Positions 52,347 through 61,723 of a DNA stretch of 64,000 nucleotides are shown here, piece by piece. The stretch lies in assembly GCF_017352375.1 (NCBI RefSeq), contig NZ_JAFEVR010000007.1:431171-495170 (forward strand). The letters run 5' to 3'. The translations under genes were made by a program, and so were the position numbers. The notes below the pieces were generated by a model. The model saw nothing but the letters and a program-made list of their open reading frames with translations. It searched no databases and had not been told where the DNA came from. Positions within the stretch are counted from its first letter, which is position 1. Each line of letters begins with the position of its first letter. The stretch is from Mycolicibacterium sp. S2-37 (GTDB taxonomy: Bacteria; Actinomycetota; Actinomycetes; Mycobacteriales; Mycobacteriaceae).

Positions 52347-53089
52347 TGAAGATCACCGTTGTGGGCGCCACCGGACAGATTGGCTCCCAGGTTGTCGAAT
52401 TGCTCTCCGAAGCAGGCCATCAGGTCGCCGCGGCGTCGCGCTCGTCAGGGGTGGATGCCTTATCGGGCGATGGTGTGGCGGCCGCGTTCGACGGTGCCGA
52501 CGTCATCGTCGACGTCCTCAATTCGCCCAGCTTGGAACCCGGCCCGGCATTGGAATTCTTCACCGGCTCGGCGACCACGCTACTGTCGGAGGCCAAAACG
52601 GCACAGGTGAAGAACTATGTGCTGCTGTCGATTGTCGGCGTGGACGGCATCGAGGCCGGCGGCTACTTACGCGGCAAACACCTCCAGGAGGAGCTAGTGG
52701 CGACCTCCGGTGTGCCCTACACCATCGTGCGGGCCACCCAGTTCCACGAATTCACCGAAGGCATCGCCGGGTCACTGATGGTCGACGGTGAAGTCCGCGC
52801 GCCGGATGCGCTGATCCAGCCCGTCGCCGCGGCCGAGGTCGCCGGCTTCGTCGCGCGGGTTGCCGCCGAGGCGCCTCGCCACGGCGTGCTGAATTTCGGC
52901 GGGCCGGACAAGATGCCGTTCGCCGAGATGGCCCGCACCGTCTTCACCCATCAGGGCAAGAATCTGCCCATCACCGTCGACCCACAGGCGACCTATTTCG
53001 GCGTTCCCGTCCAGCAGAACAGCCTCGTCACCGATGACGGCGCTGAACGGGGCAGCACCCGCCTGGTCGATTGGCTGAGTCAACAGTGA
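52346..53089 (+). CDS. NAD(P)-binding atypical SDR (NmrA-like)
   Basis: A 247-residue extended/atypical SDR: KITVVGATGQIGSQVVELLS is the TGxxGxxG motif, YVLLSIVGVD and GGYLRGKHLQEELVATS contain the YxxxK-type residues of the NmrA group, and YTIVRATQFHEF follows. These proteins reduce quinones or sense NADP. A paralogue lies at 62494-63252 beside a second, decayed copy of the next gene. It overlaps both neighbours. Confidence 0.85.
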   Translation: MKITVVGATGQIGSQVVELLSEAGHQVAAASRSSGVDALSGDGVAAAFDGADVIVDVLNSPSLEPGPALEFFTGSATTLLSEAKTAQVKNYVLLSIVGVDGIEAGGYLRGKHLQEELVATSGVPYTIVRATQFHEFTEGIAGSLMVDGEVRAPDALIQPVAAAEVAGFVARVAAEAPRHGVLNFGGPDKMPFAEMARTVFTHQGKNLPITVDPQATYFGVPVQQNSLVTDDGAERGSTRLVDWLSQQ

Positions 53090-53814
53090 TCGAAGGCGAG
53101 CTGGCAGGCCGCACCGCGCTGGTCACCGGCGGCACCGCCGGCATCGGGCTTGCCACCGCTCGTCGACTGGTGGACGCCGGCGCCTTCGTCGTCGTCACCG
53201 GACGTAACCGGGAACGCGGCGAACACGCGCAGGGCGACCTCGGACCGCACGCCCGGTTCGTTGCCGTCGACATGGCCGATCCGGACGGCGTGGACCGGCT
53301 CTCCCGTGACCTCGAACTCGACATCCTGGTCAACAATGCGGCACGATTTCCCGCCGCCCTGACCGTCGACCAGGACGAGAGCGACTTCGGGCGCACGTTC
53401 GCCACCAACGTGCGCGGTCTCTACTTCCTGGTTGCTGCAACGGTTCCCGCGATGATCCGCCGCGGTGGCGGGGCCATCGTCAACATCACCTCCATGGTGG
53501 CGTCCAAAGGTGTTGCCGGCGCCTCGGTGTACAGCGCGTCCAAAGCCGCGGTCGAGCAGTTGACCCGGACCTGGGCCGTCGAATTCGGCGCCCACAACAT
53601 CCGGGTCAACAACGTCGCCCCGGGCCCGACCGCCACCGACGGCGTCGTCACCGAATGGGGCGCAACCAACGACGAACTCGGCCGCGCCCTCCCCCTGGGA
53701 CGCACCGCAGATCCCGCGGAGATCGCCGAGGCGATCTACTTCCTGGCCTCACCGAGCGCCAGTTTCATCACCGGCACCACATTGCACGTCGACGGCGGCG
53801 GCACCGTCGTCTGA
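53086..53814 (+). CDS. SDR family NAD(P)-dependent oxidoreductase
   Basis: A 242-residue classical SDR: TGGTAGIGLATA, ILVNNAARFP, Ser in NITSMVASKG, YSASKAAVEQLTRTW with the catalytic Tyr and Lys, and FITGTTLHVDGGGTVV. The GTG start overlaps the upstream stop (GTGA). The gene at 61724 is a shortened paralogue that lacks this active site. Confidence 0.9.
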   Translation: MIEGELAGRTALVTGGTAGIGLATARRLVDAGAFVVVTGRNRERGEHAQGDLGPHARFVAVDMADPDGVDRLSRDLELDILVNNAARFPAALTVDQDESDFGRTFATNVRGLYFLVAATVPAMIRRGGGAIVNITSMVASKGVAGASVYSASKAAVEQLTRTWAVEFGAHNIRVNNVAPGPTATDGVVTEWGATNDELGRALPLGRTADPAEIAEAIYFLASPSASFITGTTLHVDGGGTVV

Positions 53815-53824
53815 AAGGATCCTG

Positions 53825-54475
53825 ATGGACTTCGATGACGTGGTGATTCGCCGCCACTCCTCGCGTATGTTCCTGTCCGACAAGCCCGTCCCGCGGGAAT
53901 TGCTGGACGAAGCTCTGACGCTGGCCATGCGGGCACCGTCGAACTCGAATGTTCAGCCCTGGCGGCTGTTTTTGGCATCGGGTGCCCGCCGTGACCGCCT
54001 CGCCGCGTCGTTGGCCGCGAAGGTGCGCACCGACCCGCCGCCCACACTGGGTCTGCCCGACTCCCACAGCCACCTGCGCCGTCAGCTCGGCGCCCTGCTC
54101 TACGGTGCGATGGGCGTAGCACGCGACGACAGCCAGGGACGCTGGAACGCCCAGCTGCGCAACTGGGATTTCTTCAACGCCCCGGTCGCCGGAATCGTCT
54201 GCATGCACCGCGACCTCGGACTGCCCGACGCCGTCGGAGTGGGTATGTTCTTGCAGACCCTGCTGCTCGCCCTGACCGAACGCGGTCTTGACAGCTGCGT
54301 GCAGGTCTCGACCGCGCTCTACCCGGACCTAGTGCGCCAGCAACTCGACATTCCCGACGACCTGACCGTTCTGTGCGGCATCTGCATCGGCTACGCCGAC
54401 CCTGCCTTTGCGGCCAACAGCATCGACACTCCGCGAAATCCAGTCTCCGAAAACGTCGTTGTTCTCGACGATTAA
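53825..54475 (+). CDS. Nitroreductase family FMN protein
   Basis: A 216-residue nitroreductase: FDDVVIRRHSSRMFLSDKPV and MRAPSNSNVQPWRLFLA hold the FMN-phosphate-binding residues, and LALTERGLDSCVQV and LCGICIGYADP complete the fold. Such enzymes reduce nitro compounds or quinones. The ATG has AAAGGA 5 bases upstream. It is the fifth intact gene of the redox operon and is followed within 2 bp by the histidine kinase gene. Confidence 0.9.
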   Translation: MDFDDVVIRRHSSRMFLSDKPVPRELLDEALTLAMRAPSNSNVQPWRLFLASGARRDRLAASLAAKVRTDPPPTLGLPDSHSHLRRQLGALLYGAMGVARDDSQGRWNAQLRNWDFFNAPVAGIVCMHRDLGLPDAVGVGMFLQTLLLALTERGLDSCVQVSTALYPDLVRQQLDIPDDLTVLCGICIGYADPAFAANSIDTPRNPVSENVVVLDD

Positions 54476-54476
54476 C

Positions 54477-55901
54477 GTGACTGCAGACCTTCGAGACGAG
54501 CTTCGGACAGTCTTCATCTTTCGGTTCCTCACCGACGAGCAACTCGATGCGTTGTGCAGCAATGGAAGCGTCCACACTGTCGGGCCGGGTCCGGTAGCTC
54601 GTGAAGGTGAGCCGGCCAGTTTCTTCTACGTGTTCCTCGACGGCGGTGAAGTGGTTGCGACCAAGCGATCCGGCGGTCGTGACGTCGAGTTGCATCGCAC
54701 TTCCGAGCTCGGAACGTACTTCGGCGCAATCTCCAGTTCCACCCACGTCCACGACGTCACTGTCCGAATGACGCTGCGTTCGCGGCTATTCGTGGTTGAG
54801 GCCGAGTCGTTCGCCCGCTTTACTCAGAGCTGGTGGCCCATCGCGATGCACCTGCTCGACACCAGTGTTGCCCGCAGTCTGAGTCAGCGTCAACTGCTCG
54901 GTTTGCAGGAACGCCAACACGCCTTGGCGACCATTACCGCCGGCCTCACCCACCAGCTGAACAACCCGGCTGCAGCCACCGTCCGGGCGGTGGCCGACCT
55001 GCGCGACAGTATGGCTGAGTCCGACCGAAATCTCAGGGCGCTCGCCATGACCGCCCCCGAAGCATTGGGCGACCTGCTCGACATCCGTGCCGGCATCACC
55101 AGCTTGGTAGCGACCCCATCAGCTTTGTCTCCGCTGGAGACCGCGGACCGCGAAGAAGCACTCGACGACTGGCTCGCGAGGCGCGGAATCGCCGACAGTT
55201 GGCGCTACACTTCGGCGTTCGTCGACGCCGGCGTCGACGAAGAGTGGCTTGAGCGAATCGAGACGGCGGTGACAGCGGCAACTTTGGAGTGCGCCGTGAG
55301 CTGGATCAAGCAGTTCGTCGACACCGAGATGAGGGTCCGTGAGATCTCCGAGGCCGGCGCCCGCATCGCAGCCCTGGTCAACGGCGTCAAACCCTACTCG
55401 CAGATGGACCGCGGCCCATATCAGTGCATCGACATCCACGAAATGCTACGCAGCACCGTGCTGATGTTCGGCGACAAGATCGCTATGGCCGACAAGGGAA
55501 AGCCCGTCACCCTAGTCAAGGACCTCGATTTCTCTCTACCCGAGATACATTGCTATCCCGCTGATCTCAACCAAGTGTGGACCAATTTAATAAGCAACGC
55601 GCTCTACGCAATGGACGGACACGGCACTCTCACCATCCGCACCCGGCGCGACGGCGACGCCATGGTCCGGGTGGAGATCTGCGACGATGGCCCTGGGATC
55701 CCCGAGCACATTCTCGGTCGCATCTTCGATCCGTTCTTCACCACGAAGCCTGTCGGATCCGGCTCCGGCCTGGGGCTGGACTTGGCGTGGCGGGTCGTGG
55801 TGAACCGGCACCGTGGCCACATCACCGTGCAGTCCGAGCCGGGTGACACGCGGTTCATCGTGTGCCTGCCGCTGGAGGCTCCGGCCCCTGACCCCGGTTA
55901 A
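54477..55901 (+). CDS. Cyclic-nucleotide-binding-domain sensor histidine kinase
   Basis: A 474-residue soluble kinase. Residues 1-140 form a cNMP-binding-like domain (FLTDEQLDALCSNGSVHTVG, FFYVFLDGGEV). A helical H-box region follows with ITAGLTHQLNNPAAATVRAV, His-containing and of the atypical family that has the HxLNNP motif. An ATPase domain ends it: LNQVWTNLISNALYAMDG (N-box), EICDDGPGIPEHI and GSGSGLGLDLAWRVV. No membrane helix or receiver is present. GTG start. It likely senses an intracellular signal for the redox operon. Its stop overlaps the convergent LAL stop in TTAA. Confidence 0.85.
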   Translation: MTADLRDELRTVFIFRFLTDEQLDALCSNGSVHTVGPGPVAREGEPASFFYVFLDGGEVVATKRSGGRDVELHRTSELGTYFGAISSSTHVHDVTVRMTLRSRLFVVEAESFARFTQSWWPIAMHLLDTSVARSLSQRQLLGLQERQHALATITAGLTHQLNNPAAATVRAVADLRDSMAESDRNLRALAMTAPEALGDLLDIRAGITSLVATPSALSPLETADREEALDDWLARRGIADSWRYTSAFVDAGVDEEWLERIETAVTAATLECAVSWIKQFVDTEMRVREISEAGARIAALVNGVKPYSQMDRGPYQCIDIHEMLRSTVLMFGDKIAMADKGKPVTLVKDLDFSLPEIHCYPADLNQVWTNLISNALYAMDGHGTLTIRTRRDGDAMVRVEICDDGPGIPEHILGRIFDPFFTTKPVGSGSGLGLDLAWRVVVNRHRGHITVQSEPGDTRFIVCLPLEAPAPDPG

Positions 55902-58690
55902 GCGAACTTCTGCCGAAGTTCACGTCGGGTGCGAACGCCCATTTTGGTATACACCTTGCGCAGATGCCAATCTACGGTGTGCGCACTGAGGAACAGCTGG
56001 CTGGCGATCTCCTGGTTGGTCAGACCCTTGCCTGCCAGTTCGGCGATCTGGCGCTCTTGAGGGCTCAGGTCATCGCCGACGGCGGTGGGCGACTTCCTGG
56101 TCTTCTGCCCCGCAGCTTGCAGCTCGCGGCGGGCCCGCTCAGCGAACGCCATCGACCCCATCGTGATTAGATCCCTATGGGCAACTCGCAGCGGCTCTCG
56201 CGCCACAGTCGCAGGACCGTTGCGGCGCAACCACTCTCCGTACAACAGCCGCACCCGAGCCAGTTGCACCACCTGGGAGGTGGCCTCGAAATACCCGATG
56301 CTCTGCAGATAGAGCGCTTCGGCGCGCTTTCCGCTGTTGAGAAGCGCTTCCGAGCGGGCCAGCGAACCCAGCGCCCGCGGCGTGCCGGCCGCCAGTGTCC
56401 GCTCGCGCAGTTGCTCAAGTGCTTGCTCGGCGAACTGCAAGTCGTCGGTGCGCACAGCCGCTTCGATCGCTTCGACCAACACGTAGCCGTGAAAGCCGAG
56501 GTCGTCATACTCGAGTCCTCGGCGTGCGGCGGCAAGGGCGTCGGGGTAGCGGCCACGCCCGTTGTTGACCAACGCCGTGGCGTAATGCGCCAACCCGATG
56601 GCGCGGCCCTCGCCGCGGAGTCGACTCGACTCGATCGCGGCGGTTGCGAGCGCGGCAACCTCGGTATCGTCACCCTTCCATGCCGCCACGCTGAGGCCGT
56701 GATACCGCAACGGGACGTAGTTGATGGCGTTCGACAAATCGCCGGCCTCGGCGACTAGCCTAGCGGCTGTGGTCAATTCACCGTTGTCTACGTGTGCACC
56801 GGCGCGCGACAGCAGCGCCGACGGCAGCAGTGCCATTGCCCCGGCATCAGAGGCCAACCGCACGGCGTGCGCCGACACCGCGCTCCAGCCGTCCTCCCAC
56901 GTCTCGTGGATCAAGCATTCGTGTACCAGCGGAAACGCTCGCCAGAACCATCCTGTATCCGAGCGCACGCACTCCATGAGGGCGTCCCGTGCGCGGCGCA
57001 TCGCCGGCATCGCCGCCGCGGCGCCCAGGGCCAGGCGATCGGCCAGCGCGTGGGTGATCACGTCGAGTGGCGTCTGCGGTGGCAGGTTCGCCAGCGCTGC
57101 ACGGGCGGTCTCGGCGATCTGCACAGTCAGACCGGGCGCGCTGCGACCCACGTACATCGCCGCACTCAGCGCCTCCAGGTACGTCTCGGTAGCCAGAGCA
57201 GCGTCCAGGACCTTCAATTGCGCGGCGACGGCGGTGAATTCGGTGACCGCTTCGGACAGGGCAGCGGCATGCCCGCTGGCCCGTGCCGACGTGAACGCCA
57301 ATCGCGTCCGCAGCTGAGCCAATCGTGCCCGCTGCAAATCGGTCAGCGGGCCCAGTTCGGCCGTCGCCAGCAGGTGGCGTGACTGGTCGAAGGACGCGAT
57401 CTCGTGGTGAGCTTCCGCGGCGGCCAGGGCGCGGGTGCTGCGCATGGATGGGTCGGGTGTCAACTCGACTGCCCGCGTCAAAAAAGCTGCCGCGGCGGCT
57501 GTTCCGCCCCGTTGCCGTGCTCGGCCCGCCGAGGCCTCCAGGTCGAGCGCTACCGGTTCGTCAAGTGCCTCACAGGCCAGCGCACGATGCCAGGCCCGAC
57601 GGTCCGGATCCACCGCGGGGTCGGTCACTGAGGCCAGCGCTCCATGCGCGCGCCGCCGTTGTTCCGGGGTAGCCGATCGGTAGGCGACCGAACGTGCCAG
57701 CGGGTGATGAAACTGCACGCGGGTGTCGATCCTGAGGAGTCCAATGTCCTGCGCCGGCAGCATCGCGACGGGTTTGAGGTCCAGGTGCGCCAGCGCGCCG
57801 AACAGCAGCGCCGGATCACCCACTGGTTCAGCGGCCGCCGTCACCAGACACATCTGCGTTTCGGCGGGTAGTTCCGACACCAGTTGGAGGTATCGCCCTT
57901 CGACGCCAGCGCTCACCGGCCCGTGTTGCGCTCCGGTGGAATCGAGAAGACTGAGGGCTCGTGAGCTTTCGAGCAGTGCCAAGGGGTTACCGCGCGACTC
58001 GGCGACGATGCGGTCCGCGACGGCGGAGTCGAGGCGCCCAGGAAGGGCCGACTCCAGCAGCTTGCGGGCGTCCCCGTCGGTGAGCCCGCCGACCGCCAGG
58101 GTCAGCAGACCTGCCGTGCCGTCGATCGCACTACGCTGCGCGAACACCAGACCGACCGCCTCGGCGTCCAGGCGACGCGCGACGAAGAACAGCGTCTGCG
58201 CGGACACCGAGTCCAGCCACTGCGCGTCGTCGACCAAGCAGAGCACCGGCCGTTCCTCGGCGGCGGCAGCCAGCAGCCCAAGCACCGCTAGCCCGACCAA
58301 GAAGCGATGGGGCGCACCGCCGGCATCGCTGATGCCGAAGGCGTGCTCCAGAGCCTCGCGTTGCGGTAGCGGAAGTCCCACGCGGAAGCCGAGCACTGGT
58401 GCGCACAGCTGCTGCAGACTGGCGAACGCCAGATCCATGTCGGACTCCACGCCAGCCACAGACAGCACGGTGCAATCAGCCGCCGAGTCCCGGAGGTTCT
58501 GCACAAGAGCGGTTTTGCCGATACCAGCTTCGCCGACGAGCACCAGAACCTCGCTGCGGCCAGACCGCAGGGCGGTGAGCAGCTGCTGCAGCCTTTGCCA
58601 CTCGAAATCGCGGCCCGACAACGCCGCGGCCCGGTAGGAGGTTGTCGTCAACTCACGACCCGTGGGCCAAACACGGGCAAATTCTGCCAC
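55898..58690 (-). CDS. LAL-type LuxR-family ATPase regulator
   Basis: A 930-residue regulator. The N-terminal AAA domain has LVLVGEAGIGKTALVQNLRD (Walker A near residue 53) and PVLCLVDDAQWLD (Walker B). A long alpha-helical TPR-like middle follows, and the C-terminus is a LuxR helix-turn-helix: LSPQERQIAELAGKGLTNQE then IASQLFLSAHTVDWHLRKV. Large ATP-binding LuxR (LAL) proteins activate catabolic or stress genes on binding an inducer. Its position beside the redox operon suggests it controls that operon. Confidence 0.92.
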   Translation of the reverse strand: MAEFARVWPTGRELTTTSYRAAALSGRDFEWQRLQQLLTALRSGRSEVLVLVGEAGIGKTALVQNLRDSAADCTVLSVAGVESDMDLAFASLQQLCAPVLGFRVGLPLPQREALEHAFGISDAGGAPHRFLVGLAVLGLLAAAAEERPVLCLVDDAQWLDSVSAQTLFFVARRLDAEAVGLVFAQRSAIDGTAGLLTLAVGGLTDGDARKLLESALPGRLDSAVADRIVAESRGNPLALLESSRALSLLDSTGAQHGPVSAGVEGRYLQLVSELPAETQMCLVTAAAEPVGDPALLFGALAHLDLKPVAMLPAQDIGLLRIDTRVQFHHPLARSVAYRSATPEQRRRAHGALASVTDPAVDPDRRAWHRALACEALDEPVALDLEASAGRARQRGGTAAAAAFLTRAVELTPDPSMRSTRALAAAEAHHEIASFDQSRHLLATAELGPLTDLQRARLAQLRTRLAFTSARASGHAAALSEAVTEFTAVAAQLKVLDAALATETYLEALSAAMYVGRSAPGLTVQIAETARAALANLPPQTPLDVITHALADRLALGAAAAMPAMRRARDALMECVRSDTGWFWRAFPLVHECLIHETWEDGWSAVSAHAVRLASDAGAMALLPSALLSRAGAHVDNGELTTAARLVAEAGDLSNAINYVPLRYHGLSVAAWKGDDTEVAALATAAIESSRLRGEGRAIGLAHYATALVNNGRGRYPDALAAARRGLEYDDLGFHGYVLVEAIEAAVRTDDLQFAEQALEQLRERTLAAGTPRALGSLARSEALLNSGKRAEALYLQSIGYFEATSQVVQLARVRLLYGEWLRRNGPATVAREPLRVAHRDLITMGSMAFAERARRELQAAGQKTRKSPTAVGDDLSPQERQIAELAGKGLTNQEIASQLFLSAHTVDWHLRKVYTKMGVRTRRELRQKFA

Positions 58691-58871
58691 GCTTGCGCAC
58701 GGACAGCAGAGCTACGCGTGATCCCCGGATGCTGACAAACACGGAGCCGGGTCGAGCCCTGCGCAATGAAATGCAGTAAGCCAGCCGCCCCGTTGATTCG
58801 GCGGCGCGAACTCTCCCGAACCGGTGTCGACTGGTCTCGCGGGCGTTGCAGCGCATTCGCAGCGAGGCCAT

Positions 58872-59390
58872 TCACCGCGGTTCAGCGCAACGGCGAAGCA
58901 GCGCGTATGCAGGGCGGTCCACCATGCCACGCCGTTCGACGGCGGCCACGATCGTGTCGCGGTCTACGGCGCGCAAATAGTCGATGACCGGCGCCCGGTC
59001 ATAAATCAGTGCGCTGCTGACCACGCCGCGGTACTCGATCGAGCGCACCCGCCCGTTCGGCGTCATGGTCTCGACGTCCCTTCTCCGCGCCGAGACGTCC
59101 CGCGAACCCGTGTCGAACAGCGCAAGCAGCGACACCAGGTCGGCGGCGAACAATCCTGTGCCGTCCGTGTCCGGGTACAACAGCGGATCGACGGTCTCGG
59201 AGTTGACGAATCGCACCCCCCACCAACCACTCTCGATGAACATCTTGCCGCCCGGCGTCTCGGCGTAACTGGGGTCGACCTTCCAGGTACCGATCAACGC
59301 CTCCATCCCCACGGGGTCCAGCTTGTCGTAGGAGACCTCCAACTCGCGCTGGGTCACAGCTGTGGTTCCACAGCACCGAATCGGAGTCAT
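58872..59390 (-). CDS. GXWXG/DUF4334 domain protein
   Basis: A 172-residue protein with the GXWXG motif (MEALIGTWKVDPSYAETPGG) and FIESGWWGVRFVNSETVDP, then a DUF4334 C-terminal part (RGVVSSALIYDRAPVIDYLR). The family is common in actinobacteria and has no assigned function. ATG with AAAGGA 7 bases upstream. It is divergent from the FAD monooxygenase/TetR unit and probably shares its regulation. Confidence 0.8.
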   Translation of the reverse strand: MTPIRCCGTTAVTQRELEVSYDKLDPVGMEALIGTWKVDPSYAETPGGKMFIESGWWGVRFVNSETVDPLLYPDTDGTGLFAADLVSLLALFDTGSRDVSARRRDVETMTPNGRVRSIEYRGVVSSALIYDRAPVIDYLRAVDRDTIVAAVERRGMVDRPAYALLRRCAEPR

Positions 59391-59494
59391 CGTGGGGTCC
59401 TTTCGCTCTTGGGCGCCCCGGCGGGGCCGATCGGTACAACCGGCCAGGGAGCTGCAATAGTCCGCGCTCAGCTACCCCCAGGCTCGGGAATGAA

Positions 59495-59521
59495 ACTGAA
59501 TCGTTGACGATTATGTTCAGT
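59495..59521. promoter_or_regulatory. Nested palindromes in the DUF4334/monooxygenase promoter
   Basis: ACTGAA...TTCAGT (59495-59500 and 59516-59521) encloses AATCGT-TG-ACGATT (59499-59512, perfect arms). It lies immediately before the monooxygenase ATG at 59522. The TetR protein encoded downstream is the likely binder. Confidence 0.5.
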
Positions 59522-60796
59522 ATGACTACCGAACAAGCAGCATCGAAGCGACAGAGGCCCGACAACAACCGCGCCCTGGTGGTCGGAATGGGTGTCAGCG
59601 GGATCGCCGCAGCAACGCGTCTGCGCGCCGCGGGGTGGACGCCCGTGATCATCGAGCGCGCCGCAGAACGCCGACGGGGCGGCTACTTCATCGGACTCTT
59701 CGAGGCAGGAATGATCGCCGCGGATCGACTCGGCATCCTCGGCCACCTTCACGACCGCAATCCCGGCGCCCTCAGCTACCTCATTGACCGCAGCGGGCAC
59801 CAGCTGCGCACCTTCTCGATGAAGGATCTGCCGGGGCGTCCGTGGTTGATGTTGCGTGGTGACGTCGAACAAGCCGCTTTCGCGACGCTGCCCGCTGATG
59901 TGGAGGTCCGTTACTCGACGATGCCGACGGCCATCACACAGGACGATCAGGGGGTTGACGTCACCTTGCTGAACTCGCAGTCCGGCGACACCGTGACTGA
60001 ACGCTTCGACCTCGTCATCGGCGCCGACGGACTGCGGTCAACGGTACGGTCCCTGGCATTCGGCCCACACGAGAACTACCTGCATCGCTTGGGCTACATG
60101 GTTGCCGCATTCGAATTTCCCGGCACTCCGGCCGGTCTCGAGCCGGGCGTCAGCGTGCAGTTGGTCGAGCCCGACCGGGCGATGTGGGTGTTCGCGTTCG
60201 AAGACCACAACCCGACCATCATGATCTCCTACCGGACCGACGATGTAGACGCCGAGTTCACCCGCCCCGCCCCTGAACGCATCCGTGAGGTCTTTTCCGA
60301 TCAACCCCTCGGAGCCACGCTCGCCGACGTGCTCGACGTCCTCGACCACGCCGACAATGTGCTCTTCGATTCCGCCGAGCAGGTCCATATCGACCGTTGG
60401 CACGAGGGGCGGGTGGTGCTGCTCGGCGATTCAGCATGGTGCGTCACGCTCTATGCGGGGATGGGCGTCTCGGCCGGTCTGATCGGCGCCGACCTGCTGG
60501 GTGAGCTTCTTGAACGCCACCCCCACGACATCGCGACCGCTTTGAGCGAATGGGAGCAGGGGCTGCGCCCCTATGTCCAGGAGTATCAGGCGGTGGGCCT
60601 GAAACAGCGGGCGTTCTTCGTTCCGGACACGTCGGGCCAGGTCCGGCGGCGGCGGGCGATGTCCGTGGTGACACGCTTCTCGATTGGGCGTCGGGTTCTC
60701 AGCGCCATCCTGGAGGGCGCCGTGGAGGCGCGGACTACCGACATCACGGCCACGGCGCTGCAACGTCTCGGATTCAAGCCGCCGGCGACGGTATGA
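59522..60796 (+). CDS. FAD-dependent monooxygenase
   Basis: A 424-residue class A flavoprotein hydroxylase of the PHBH type. ALVVGMGVSGIAAATRLRAA is the Rossmann GxGxxG motif, FDLVIGADGLRSTVRSLA is the DG motif, and GRVVLLGDSAWCVTLYAGMG is the GD motif contacting FAD ribose. It should hydroxylate a small aromatic or related compound with NAD(P)H and O2. An ATG at 59513 is possible, but 59522 lies just after the operator. Its stop overlaps the TetR start (ATGA). Confidence 0.87.
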   Translation: MTTEQAASKRQRPDNNRALVVGMGVSGIAAATRLRAAGWTPVIIERAAERRRGGYFIGLFEAGMIAADRLGILGHLHDRNPGALSYLIDRSGHQLRTFSMKDLPGRPWLMLRGDVEQAAFATLPADVEVRYSTMPTAITQDDQGVDVTLLNSQSGDTVTERFDLVIGADGLRSTVRSLAFGPHENYLHRLGYMVAAFEFPGTPAGLEPGVSVQLVEPDRAMWVFAFEDHNPTIMISYRTDDVDAEFTRPAPERIREVFSDQPLGATLADVLDVLDHADNVLFDSAEQVHIDRWHEGRVVLLGDSAWCVTLYAGMGVSAGLIGADLLGELLERHPHDIATALSEWEQGLRPYVQEYQAVGLKQRAFFVPDTSGQVRRRRAMSVVTRFSIGRRVLSAILEGAVEARTTDITATALQRLGFKPPATV

Positions 60797-61515
60797 ATAC
60801 AGGCGTGACATCCGAACTCCCGGAGCATCATTCTCCGACGGCGGCACGCATCGTCGACGCTGCTCAGGACTTGTTGCAGCGGCGCGGCAGCAAGGCGGTC
60901 ACCATCGCCGCCGTCGCGCAGAAGGCGCACGTCGGCTCGGGCACCGTATACCTGTACTGGTCCAGCAAATCCGAGCTCCTTCTCGGTCTGATCGGTCGCG
61001 ATTTCCTCGATCTGGCCGAACAGTTCATCGGCGACCTGCGGGCCGACCCAGATTTGGCCCGGCCCTCTCGGCTGTTCCCGAGCTTGATGAACCGGGCAGC
61101 ACATCGACCGTTCGTCAAAGCGATGCTGCGCGACGACGACGAACTGCTGGGGTCGCTTGCCGACGACCCGACATCCGCGGCACTCGTGGACGCCTTGGGG
61201 CCCGACGCGCTGATGAACACGCTGCTGCCGACCTGGCGGGACAACGGCCTTGCGCGCACGGACTGGAATCTTGACGCGCAAACCTATGCACTCATGGCGC
61301 TCTACCGCGGCTTCCTGCTTCTCGGCGACGAGAAGCAGACCGAACCAGCGACGTCGGATCCTGCGACTGTCTTGGCCCAGGCCGTCACCGCGCTGTTGGG
61401 ACCTGAACGTCCGACGAAGACGCAGATGCGCAGGGTCGTCGCGGACGGCATCGACTTCCTGGAACGCGGTGCCGCATTAGTACGGGAAATCATCGCTGGA
61501 AAGAACACGCACTGA
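60793..61515 (+). CDS. TetR-family regulator
   Basis: A 240-residue TetR protein: ARIVDAAQDLLQRRGSKAVT then IAAVAQKAHVGSGTVYLYW, with a long C-terminal ligand domain ending LVREIIAGKNTH. It is coupled to the monooxygenase (ATGA overlap). Its probable operator lies at 59495-59521, so it likely controls the monooxygenase, itself and the divergent DUF4334 gene. Confidence 0.87.
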   Translation: MNTGVTSELPEHHSPTAARIVDAAQDLLQRRGSKAVTIAAVAQKAHVGSGTVYLYWSSKSELLLGLIGRDFLDLAEQFIGDLRADPDLARPSRLFPSLMNRAAHRPFVKAMLRDDDELLGSLADDPTSAALVDALGPDALMNTLLPTWRDNGLARTDWNLDAQTYALMALYRGFLLLGDEKQTEPATSDPATVLAQAVTALLGPERPTKTQMRRVVADGIDFLERGAALVREIIAGKNTH

Positions 61516-61723
61516 CCCGCGGATCGCACTGGCGGGGCGACGACAGAAGCGCGCTGGACGGACACCCGGCGGACTTCTCGATGCGCCGACACCCGGTGGT
61601 GACGGCGCCCCGGGCGAACCGAAGGTCGGCGGCTAGCGTGCCTGCTCGCAGACTACGGGGTTTCCGTGGGCCTCAACGCCGGAGTGCCTGACAGTGTTGA
61701 CGTAACGCGGTATTGGAGGCTAC

